A DNA stretch of 64,000 nucleotides from NCBI GenBank assembly GCA_040219275.1, contig JAVJSU010000003.1:1-64000 (forward strand), read 5' to 3'. Under the pieces are notes generated by a model. That model made no database searches. It saw only the letters and a list, made by a program, of their open reading frames with translations, and was not told the origin of the DNA. This document shows positions 52,660 to 63,300 of the stretch, in pieces. The DNA comes from JAVJSU01 sp040219275 (GTDB lineage Bacteria > Chloroflexota > Anaerolineae > Aggregatilineales > Phototrophicaceae). Position 1 is the first letter of the stretch. The number at the start of each line of letters is the position of its first letter. Made by a program: the position numbers and the translations under genes.

Positions 52660-53709
52660 TTACAATTTGCGAACTGTGTCTCCCTCATAAAAAACACAAC
52701 TAAGGGTTTTCCTGAGCGGAGTCTCGCGTTCGTCTTCTGGTTGAGTGAGCAGGTCGAGCAACATTTTGAATGACTCTCTGCCCATATCACGGCGCGGAAT
52801 ATTAAAACTTGTCCAATTCGGTACATCAATCATCGGGTTCAAAGGATTGCCTAGCACGACGAGCGAATAATCTCGTGGACACTGTGCGCCGTACTTTTCA
52901 GCAACCGCCAAGATCTGCCGGCCTAGCTCGTCATCTTCTGCTACAAATGCGGTATAGCCACGCGTTAGATAGTGCGTAAAACTTTCCACCGAAAATGAGT
53001 TTGCCACACCACGCCACAGATAATCATCGAATTGCGTCACGTCATACACACTAAAAGCTGTGCGCACCCCGTTTTCACGATCCTGACTCGCTTCTGTATC
53101 GCGTGTTGATCGAACATAGGCGATTTGCTGATGCCCATTTTGCACGAGATGATGCACCAGTTCCACCGTTGCGGCACTATAATCCGCCGCTATATATGAG
53201 ATCGTATCCAACGGTGAATCCCTGCGCCCGACAAACACAAATGGGTATTGTTCCTCTAGTAATTGCAGAACTTCGGAACGTTCTCCGTGTCCTAATAGAA
53301 TTGCCCCATCAGCACGATTAAGCCGATTGATGCCGTTCTGAAAGATATGACGTGTTCCATTCGTTGCGCCGTTTGAACCCGTTACCAATAAAAGGTCGTA
53401 GCCCTGCGTATCTGCCTCTTCTTCAATCCCAATCAAAAATGGATAGTAGAAGTTACGCGAATCAATCGGAAAAATAGATTCAAATGTAAACACGGCAATA
53501 ATACGATTGTGTCCACCCGCAAGACTTTGTGCAACGGGATTGGCGACATAACCGAGTTCACGAACCGCTACCCAAATCTTTTGTTGGGTATCCTCACTGA
53601 CGCGGACACTTTCACCTACACGGTTATTCAGCACTACAGAGACTGTGCCTTCTGAAACCCCGGCAAGTTTAGCGACATCTGCAATGCGTGGGCGTTTTGT
53701 CCGTGCCAT
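52660..53709 (-). CDS. LacI-family regulator of the sulfatase/importer operon
   Basis: A 349-residue LacI protein with the head RIADVAKLAGVSEGTVSVVLN at about 8-28, the hinge NPVAQSLAGGHNR near 60 and a sugar-binding core (NRLNRADGAILLG, QNGHQQIAYVRSTRDTEA, FVAEDDELGRQILAVA). AAAGGATC precedes the ATG. An operator lies 28 bases upstream and an identical one follows the gene, before the binding-protein gene. Autoregulation and control of the downstream operon are therefore likely. Transcription could also run from this gene into the operon. Confidence 0.92.
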   Translation of the reverse strand: MARTKRPRIADVAKLAGVSEGTVSVVLNNRVGESVRVSEDTQQKIWVAVRELGYVANPVAQSLAGGHNRIIAVFTFESIFPIDSRNFYYPFLIGIEEEADTQGYDLLLVTGSNGATNGTRHIFQNGINRLNRADGAILLGHGERSEVLQLLEEQYPFVFVGRRDSPLDTISYIAADYSAATVELVHHLVQNGHQQIAYVRSTRDTEASQDRENGVRTAFSVYDVTQFDDYLWRGVANSFSVESFTHYLTRGYTAFVAEDDELGRQILAVAEKYGAQCPRDYSLVVLGNPLNPMIDVPNWTSFNIPRRDMGRESFKMLLDLLTQPEDERETPLRKTLSCVFYEGDTVRKL

Positions 53710-53736
53710 ATGATCCTTTATCTGTAATTTTGCTTA

Positions 53737-53754
53737 TGATAAACCGCTTTATCA
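53737..53754. promoter_or_regulatory. LacI-type operator TGATAAACCGCTTTATCA, copy 2
   Basis: Identical, including the asymmetrical CCGC centre, to 52621-52638. It lies before the LacI start at 53709. Confidence 0.85.
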
Positions 53755-53870
53755 ATTTTGTCAAATTCATCTCCCTAAAATGTGAATTTGCGCTTCTGCT
53801 ACCTGATAGATGATGAGTAAACGTATCGCGATCAAAGCACGGGTTCATGACGTAAGCGGATAGTAAAATT

Positions 53871-53915
53871 AGAACTGTAACAGCCATAAGAGTAAAATAT
53901 GGCTGTTATAGTTCT
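53871..53915. terminator. strong hairpin terminator after the second giant gene
   Basis: A 17-pair stem with one mismatch: AGAACT-G-TAACAGCCATA (53871-53888) pairs with TATGGCTGTTA-T-AGTTCT (53898-53915) around a nine-base loop. On the minus strand it follows the giant-gene stop by about 30 bases and is followed by AATTTT. Confidence 0.75.
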
Positions 53916-53943
53916 GTATGAAATAAAGGTAGTTGCCGTTTCT

Positions 53944-55704
53944 TTAAGGCTCGTCGGTCACTTCGACATCGGGGGTGATTTCCGGCTGAACGGGCACGAC
54001 CACGACTTCATCTGTGACTTCCGGTTCTGGTGTGCTGATCGGCGCTTCGTCCGTCGGCTGTGCTGGAATGACGACAGGCATTTCCGTTGCTATCGGTTGC
54101 GTCGTCAATACCTGCCCGTTCACGATCAGCGCATCAATCGCCACCGGAGATCCACCGAGCGGGATGATCCTGAGCGTGTGTTCGCCTTCACTTAGGTCGG
54201 TGAAACTAGCGATTTGCCCGAACGCGGTTTGGGTTGCGTTAGCATTCACGCCACGCATCGGTTGACCGTCAATTTCGACGACGAAGGTGCCGTATTGTTG
54301 TCCAGCGACGTAGACCACATCGACCTGTGTTCCCGTGAAGGTCATGGTCAGGGTGTCCGCGCCACTGGTCGAACTTTGCAGATAGGCTTGTCCGACTGCG
54401 CTTTGACTATTCTCTTGCGTCCATGCGCCACTTCTCGTGATCGCACCGTTCTCGCCCTGAACCATCAGCGGTTGCAGGTTGAACGACAGCGACAGGAAGC
54501 TCCGGCTTTCGGAGAGCGCCCCGATTCCAGCGATGTTGTACGTCTGGATTTGCCATGTGTAGCCGCCGAATGCCAGCGGATTTGGTAGACGGAAACTGCA
54601 CGTCGATGTTGGGCAAACACTCGCCGCCGTGTGCCATTGATCGTAGGCGGGTAATCCCATCCCATTGACCACATACAGACGATAGTAAGTCGCCGTTGCC
54701 ACCGTGTTCCACGTAAATGTGGGACGGTTGGTCTGGTAAATTACCGCATCATTGGCAGGCGTGAGCAAAGTCGCCGCGCCGGGCAACGGTTGCGCCACAC
54801 TGAACGCCACGCCACCATAACCATCCGCCGCTTCTCCAGCTGACCACGGACCCCAACCCGCCGCGTTGCCACCACGCACATACCACGTATAGGCACCGTT
54901 ATCGGGGAAGGTGAAGTCGAGCACACACTCACTCGCGCAGGTCACGCCGGCACCGACCACATACGGCGCGTTACTCACGAACCCGTTCGGTCCGGCGATA
55001 TAAACTTCGTATTTGGTCGCGTTTGCGTCCGGTGTCCAGCTGAATGAACTGGAGAGCGTCGTCACGACTGCACTCGCCACCGGACTGATCTTGGCGATCA
55101 CCCCCGGTAATGGTTGATTGACGGTAAAGGTCACCGCACCATACCCATCTGCCGCTTCTCCGGCTGACCACGGACCCCATCCCGCCGCATTCCCGCCGCG
55201 CAAATACCATGTGTACGCGCCATTCGCGGGCAGAGTCAGGTTCAGCGCACAACTGCTCGCACAGGTCACGCCCGACCCGACGATATACGGCGCATAGCTT
55301 GCATAGCCATTGGGTCCAACGATAGAGACTTCGTATTTCGTCGCGTTGGCATCGTGTGTCCAGTCGAAAACCATATCCGCAACCGGAACAACTTCGCTGG
55401 CAGTCGGACCCGTTTTAGCGATCACACCCGGCAACGGCTGACCGACGGTAAAGTTGACCACGCCATAATTATCCGCCGCTTCACCAGCCGACCATGCACC
55501 CCATCCCGCCGCGCTATACCCGCGTAAGTACCAGCTATACGCGCCGTTGACGGGCAGAGTCAGCGTACTATCGCAGGTACTCGCACAGGTCACCTCCGTA
55601 CCGATCATCAGCGTGCGATCCGAGACGAAGCCATTCGGACCAAGCACGTAACTCTGATAGTAGGTGGCTTCAGTGTCCGGTGTCCAGCTGAACGTGACGG
55701 TCAA
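53944..55704 (-). pseudogene. 3' part of the second giant protein, separated by a frameshift
   Basis: This frame encodes the last four Ig-like modules, an interrupted fifth, the carbohydrate-binding-like sandwich and the Pro/Glu/Thr-rich tail of a protein nearly identical in layout to 866-9169. It continues the 55706-64000 gene in another frame. It has no ribosome site or own signal peptide, and its first codon is an internal TTG. If the frameshift is real this part is not translated, or only by frameshifting. If it is an assembly error, it is simply the C-terminus. Confidence 0.75.
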
Positions 55705-57340
55705 ATCATCGAGATTTTCGGACGTTCGTTGGCGCGAGTTTTGCCACCACCGATGGCAATATGTCTGTCACACTAAACGCTTGAGCGCCGTAGCCATCTG
55801 CCGCTTCTCCGGCTGACCATTTGCCCCAGCCTGCCGCACTATAGCCGCGCAGATACCACAGATAATCGCCGACATACGGCAGAACGATATTTAAATCACA
55901 AGTGCTGGCACAGGTGACATTCTGCCCGATGATGTAGGTGATATCGCTAATCCAGTCATTCGGTCCGATCATATACAGTTGATACTGAGTAGCATCGCCG
56001 TCCGCTGTCCACGAGAATGCCACCGTGCTATCTGTCAGAGCTTGATTTGCTGTCGGCGCGACTTTGGCGATCACATCAGGGATCGCTGTCGGGGCGGTGA
56101 ATGTTGTCGGGGTTGACCATGCCCCCGCGCCCGCAGAATTGAACGCTTGCACGTACCATGTCCACGTCCCCGGAACGGATGCAAGTGTCATATTCCAGCC
56201 GCAAGTGCCTGTCGAACAGGTCACTTCGTCGCCGACTTCGCCGCGCAGAACGCCACTTGCCACGCCATTCGGATTGACCAGATACAAATTATAACCACTC
56301 ACATTCGCGACTTCGTTCCACTGGAAAGACGTGGCGTAGTCACTACTTTCGCCCTCAAGCGGGAAGATTTTGGTCACCGCACCGGGCAACGTTGAATTCA
56401 CCGTAAAGCTCATGCCACCGGACCACGGCGTTGCTTGATTGTCTTTCCAACCGCGCACGTAAAATGTATACGCGCCATTCGGCAAACGATAACTTTCGCG
56501 TAAGGTCGTCGCGTCAATTTGACATTGCGTACCGTTGCAATAGCCGACATCCGAGACCACTTCGTTGATGACCTGCTGTCCTGCAACATTCGCCACATAC
56601 ACATAGTAATAATCTGCTCCGTCGATGTCCGTCCATGTATAGGTCGGATTTCCAAGCGGTAAATTCACTGTACCATTCGGAGAAATCGGCATTGGGTATG
56701 TCGCGGTAATTGTAAAGTTAGCCGGTCCCGCGTAGCCATTATTGAACGGTCCACCCACACTGTAGCCACCCGGTCCATAGCTTCGTATATAGAGCGTGTA
56801 CGACGCGTTATTCGTCAGTTCAACGGGCGACATCAGCGAACAGGTTGTGCCATTCACTGCCTCACACGCTTCTGCACGGGTGAACCAGTGGTCGAATACG
56901 AGTGTGCCAGCAGAGGTTTGCAAATAGAGATTGAAGTACGTCGCATTGATCGCATTGCCTGAAAGTGTCCAGTTGAACGTTGGTTTGAGGTTATCCAAGC
57001 CAGTGGTCGCGCCGAGTGTCACCAATCCCGGCGGTGGCGCATTGAGGGTAAAGTTCATCGGACCGATCCACACACCACCCGCTTCACGCACATACCATTG
57101 ATGCGCGCCATTCGTCAGACGATTGACTTCTGCGAGGGTGGTCAGGTCGATGGAGCAGGTCGCGCCATTACAGATGCCTGTGCGGGAGACCGTAGGATTG
57201 ATGACCTGCGTGTTGTCCACCCGCCCTACGTACAATTCATAGCTCGCCACATTGCGATCCGACCATGAATATGTCGGATTGCCGTAAGCGGTAGTGATTG
57301 TGCCTATTGGCGCGAGTTGTGTCAGCGCACCCGGCACATA
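53944..57340 (-). repeat. copy B of a long inverted paralogous segment
   Basis: Counterpart of 5740-9169 in opposite orientation: same order of Ig-like modules, same C-terminal sandwich, same tail. Differences are mostly synonymous. A short deletion removes the VGGAADGYGG-type piece near 56115. Confidence 0.8.
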
Positions 57341-60300
57341 ATTCGGGACTTCGATGCTCTCAAAATCCACAAAGGTGAAGGTTTGTCCATTGATTGTCAC
57401 GCTACCATTCGCGGGATCAGCATCGAGGATGTTTCCCACTTGTTGAATGGTCAAGCCGGTGAATTCAAAGCGCAGGGTGTCAATACCAATACCACCGTCC
57501 AGAGGCAGAATATTGTCGCCACTACCGTTCGCGCCATCTTGCAGAATGACCGTATCATCGCCACCTTCCGCGAAAATCGTCCCGCCGACTGTGCCAGAAT
57601 TGGTGATGATGTCCACCGCGCCTTCACCTGTGGGAGTATTCCCGTAAGGCTCCACTTCACCATTATAATATCCTACATAATCGCCATAGATGTTCTCGCC
57701 AACGGTACCCAAATTGTTAATGATATCTTCACCAGCAAGAACAACTGCTTCTTCAAAGGCGCTAATGAACCAATCACCATAGATACTTTCACTTACCATA
57801 CCTGTGTTGATGATTGAATCATCACCTGCGCGTAATTCTCCAGCTACTGCTTCTACCCCATCACCAGCAATGAAGGCATCTACATTACCAGAGTTGTAGA
57901 TTATGTCATTCCCTCCGATAACCTCATATGTAGATGTGCCATCACCAATGATGACACCGCCTACATGCCCATCATTTGTGATCGTGTCGTTTCCATTTGT
58001 CGCGCTGTATGCACCTAGAATGTCACCCGCTATATTAGTTTCTACAAAACCCGTAGAAGTATTATGAATAACATCATCGCCACCAATACTTGTAGTTAGT
58101 CCGCTATCGTAATCATCACCATAAGGAGTTCCATCACCCCAAATGATTCCAGCCTGCCCATTGTTGATAATTGTGTCATCAGAACCGTTCATAACTGTAG
58201 CATCGGAATCTGTATCGACTTCCCCAAGGATACCAGCAACTGTCACACCTTCGTTTATGGTAATGTTATCTTCACCCGCACCACCGTCCACATTACCATC
58301 CGTATTTGAGCCAACGGGCGGGCTGACGGAACACACAATTGTGTCGTTGCCAGCCGTGCCGTCAGGACAAAAATCGCCAGAAACAACCGACACGCCTTCA
58401 ATTTGCAGAATTTCAAAGTTCACAAATGTGAAAGTCTCTCCACCAATGGTCACGCTACCATTTGCCGGGTCTGCGTTGTTAATCGCATCAATTTCGGTCT
58501 GCGTGAGTGAAGTGAAGTCGAAGTTGAGGGTGTCAATATCAGCACCACCGTCGAGCGGCAAACTATTATCCGCGCCACCATTCGCGCCGTCTTGCAGAAT
58601 GACGGTATCATTGCCACCTTCCGCGAAGATCGTGCCGCTGACTGTGCCAGAATTCGTGATCGTGTCGGAAGCGCCGTCGCCTGTCGGAGCATATTCTTGA
58701 TAGGTAAGGTCAAGTGGATCAGGATTGATGATTACATTGCTAAACACATAATCGCCATAAATATCGAGTTCTATAATCCCAATATTGGTGATCGTATCTT
58801 CACCCGCTTCTCCACCAAGATAAACGCGATCACCCATTATGTAGACCGCACTACCGATATTGACAATCGTGTCGTCACCACCGATTAGAGCATCATCACC
58901 AATGATTCCGCCATTTCCTTCGAAGCCAGATTGCCTGACAACACTGCCATAGTTCGTTATGCTATCATCACCACCTATTGCACCAACGCCTTCGATGGCG
59001 AAAACTGTATCTCCTATTAAGGTACTAACTATTCCATCAACATTGTTAACGATCTCATCATCACCACCGATAGTTGACCAATCACCAGCAATTCCCTCGA
59101 GAAGTGTGCCATTATTTACAAGTATATCGTTGCCACCAACCGTCTCATGTGTGTCATCAATGGCGTAATCACCTAACATTAGAAACCCGTTGTCACCATT
59201 GTTTGTGATCGTGTCATTTCCGGCATTTCCTGTGACAAAATCGCCATAGATATAGCCAGTGGATTCAGAAATCACTAGATCACCATAAATAATGATAATA
59301 TCGTCAGCGCCGTCAGCTTCTGTTGGTGAGGAGCTACCCGCGACTCCATCACCCGTTACATTATCAAAAATCACACCTGCATTGATGGTAATTTGATCTT
59401 CGCCAATGTCACCACTAATATCTCCATCTGTATTCGACCCAACAGGGGGATTGACTGAACACACGATGATGTCGTCATCTGGCGTGCCATCCGGGCAGGT
59501 CGGTTCGCCAACGGCAATCGTTACTATGTCGCTATTATTGATAGGATCAAGGTCAGTTTGATCGCTAGTTACACTCATATTTGCGATGAAGGATTGCCCT
59601 TCCGCATTTGCTGGAACTTGTGCCGTAATTACGACGAATTCCCCCGTCAACGTATCGGTGACAGGATCGTAAACATCGTCTGAAAAACTGTTGTGGAAGT
59701 GCGAGACATATTCCAATCCGTCGGGGATTAGATCAGTGACAACCACGTTTGAAGCCGCGCCATCGTTCATGTTCTTTACGACGATACCAATCCTAATTTC
59801 CTCTCCTGGATTAGGATTGCGATTATCAATATATTGCCGCAAATCCAAATCAACGACTGGTGGCGGAGTCCGATATCCAACACTGACGTTTCCATAAGGA
59901 TAAGAATCACCATAGAACTGATGAGACGGCACAAGGCGTGCAACAACATCCCTTTCGGATGAATAACTAAAAAGATATACATCAACCATTGTCATGTTGA
60001 GTGTAATCGTCGCAGTCTCGCCATCCTCTAGTGAACCCACAGACCAAACATTAAAATTCTGATCATATGTACCTTGAGAAACGATGGTCGAATTGAGGTC
60101 AATACCGAAAAGCATATCAAAATCGACTTGTACATCCATTGCGACTTCCGGACCATCGTTAGTGACGGTTACAACGTAGTCAACAATATCGCCAACGTTA
60201 GCATCAACTACAGAGTGGACACCGGGTGTACCAATATTGTCTTCAAGCCGAACTAAAGCATCGACCGCATACACAATATCAAAGTTGCTGTTGAGTACGC

Positions 60301-63300
60301 TTTGCACAGGCTGATCTGCCGAAATTATCTCTACGTAAACACCGTTGTATCCAGCAGATGCAAACGGTGCCTGTAGTTGAAGTTGCAACGTTTCGCCAAT
60401 TGAATCTAATGATGGAATGAACCAGATACCCGTAGATGGATTGTAAGTTCCGATGGACGGCGTAGCACTCAGGAAACTAGAGCGCCATGGCAAGTTAACT
60501 GCTAACGCGACATTCGTAGCTGTCATTTCATCTGCAGAAGCTTGAACATTAATAGTATAAATCTCGCCAAGTGAAGGATTTGTTGGGGTTACTTCAAACC
60601 CAAAGGACGCATCAAAACCATCTATTGGAATACGTATATTATCGTTATATCCGCCGAAGCCCCCGAAAACATCAGGTTGACTGGCGGAGATAATTTCCCC
60701 GATCAGCTCGATTGTTTGCCCGGACGCTCCTTCAGCAATAGTGCCGATAATTTCCAGATGGACGTTCTCATCGGGACGTGGCGGGAACACATCCATCGCC
60801 CAAATACCCGTAACTGGATCATACGTTCCCGAACCTACATTAATCGTATCGACAGTGATCTCATCTGGAATAGGTATATAAGCTTCAACATCATAGACTA
60901 TCCCGTTGCCGTAGCCACCGGAGACATAAATATCGAATTCAATTGAATCGCCTTCTTGCAAGGGTGTGGTGGCAAAGTTCCAAGGTGTTGAGTTTATGTC
61001 TACACCTAATAAGATTCCATGCACGCTCACTAGATTTTGATAGCTTAGATACTCATTTTGAACAACATTTACCGGATCACTCGACGAAATTACAGCGTCA
61101 ATCGGTAGGTTTAGCTCCGACGTTCCCGGCGCAACCCGCACATCAAGATAAATCCAATCGCCTTGTTCTGGTTGGAGTGTACCCACATACCAGCGTCCGA
61201 GACCAACGTCGAATGTTCCTCTGTCTATAAACGTTTCCAATAGAGATAGGCGAGAATCAATCGTAAAATCGACATACACATTTGTGGCAACGGTTGAGCA
61301 ATTATTTTGCACCCAATACGGCACACGCACACGAGAATTCTCACCTTCTGGTAAGGGGTGGAGGAGCAAGTTAATGACCGCTAGTTCCACAGTTGGAGTG
61401 ATTGGAGCGTCTTCGATTTCGAGTCTTTCAAAATTGGTGAATGTGAATATTTCTCCACCAATCGTCACGCTACCATTTGCCGGATTAGAGGCACTGATCG
61501 TGTCAATTTCAGCCTGAGTCAGCGAGATAAAGTCAAAGTTGAGTGTGTCGAAGCCGTCGCCACCGTCTAGCGGGAGGATATTGTCTGCGCCACCGTTCGC
61601 ACCGTCTTGCAGAATGACGGTATCATCGCCACCTTCTGCGAAAATCGTTCCGCCGACTGTGCCGGAGTTTGTGATGCTGTCCGCCGCGCCTTCGCCAGTG
61701 ATAACATAAAGCTCTGGTGATGCGGCGCTTATGACAAAATCACCATAAATTGATCCAGTAACGGTGCCATCGTTCGTAATATTGTCTTCCCCGGCGGTAC
61801 CACCCGTGATGACCGTATCGCCAATAATTGTCCCTGCAATTCCATGATTGGTGATTTCGTCGTTACCGCCAACTTGCGCGGGACGACCATCATCATTGTC
61901 ACCGACCAGAACGTCCAATGTGCCATTATTGATGAGCGTATCATCACCACCCGATACGGCAAAGTCGCCGTATATCGCCCCAACGTTACCAAGATCGGCG
62001 TTATTCGTGATGATGTCGTTGCCACCTTGTCCCGTGACGTAATCACCCGCAATGAGATCAAGGGTGCCATCATTCGTAATCACGTCGTTGCCACCGTCAC
62101 CTTCTGTGTAGGGTCCCCAACCGAACCACGGTCTGCCGTCACCCAAAATTGTATTCATCGTCACGGAAGCGGCGACAGAAATGGTGTCGTCACCGAGATC
62201 TGCATGAATACTATTGTCCATGTCCACGAATGATGATGAGCAGTTAATGATGTCGGCGTTTGGTGTGCCATCGCAATCGTTGACTATTTCAGCGCCGAAT
62301 ATCCAAATTTCAAATTCATAGATGTTGAAGGTTTGACCGTTGTAACTGAAGTCCGGATTTGCCTGGTAGAAGGCATCTTGAAGCTGAAGCAGGGTGGCGT
62401 AATCTAACCCGGAATAGTCAAAGATGATCGTATCTTCCCCGTCGCCACCATATAGATCAAGTATATTGTCCGCTCCACCTGTCGCGTTAAGCGTGACGAT
62501 AACTGTATCATCGCCGCCTTCGGCAAACACCGATCCACCTATATCGCCATCAATCGTGATTTTATCTGCCGCGCCCTCACCTGTGGACGGACGCAAACCC
62601 GTCTGTGCATCCGATTGTGTGTTCGCCTGTTCGATGTAATCACCGTAAACATTTCCAACAACTGTTCCACTATTGATGATGATATCTTCGCCTGCCTCAT
62701 GGAGTGGATTGGGATAATCGAACCAGCCTGCAAGCATCCACTCACCGAGGATTGATCCGCCAACGGTGCCGGTATTCGTGATCGTGTCATTTCCGGCAGT
62801 ATCGTAGGCATCTTCACCAATGATGTTATTGATGACGCTGCCTGTATTGGTAATAATGTCATCAGCGCCGTTAAATAACACGCTATCCCCGATAATACTT
62901 CCAACATATACAGGTGAAATTACCAATTGAGGATCGTAATTCAGCGGATATTCAATCGTTCCATGGTTAATGATGGTATCCGCTCCGCCATAGGCATTCA
63001 CGTCGAGTGATACGACACCAACATCACCCATAATCGCGCCACGAACAGTACCATTATTGGTGATGGTGTCATCACCGCCCAGTACTGTGGTGTCAGCAGT
63101 TGACGTTAAGAGAAAGTCACCAGCTAGTAATCCATTGGAAAACATACCAGTATCTGCGGTTGCATTCGGATTTGCGATTGTTCCATTGTTCGTAATGGTG
63201 TCGTCTGCGCCATCAGCATCGTAAACCGTATCACCAAAGATGCTCTCGACAACTGTACCGTTATTGATAAGAATATCCGCCGAACCATTCGGAGTTTGTA

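Noticed and set aside
55706..55740. Programmed ribosomal frameshifting at the giant-gene break
   Set aside because: There is no slippery heptamer with a following stem, and the paralogue reads through without a shift, so an indel or sequencing error is simpler.
57317..57817. A 166-codon frame on the plus strand inside the second giant gene
   Set aside because: It is a shadow of the minus-strand repeat region, and similar shadows occur at every copy of the cassette.
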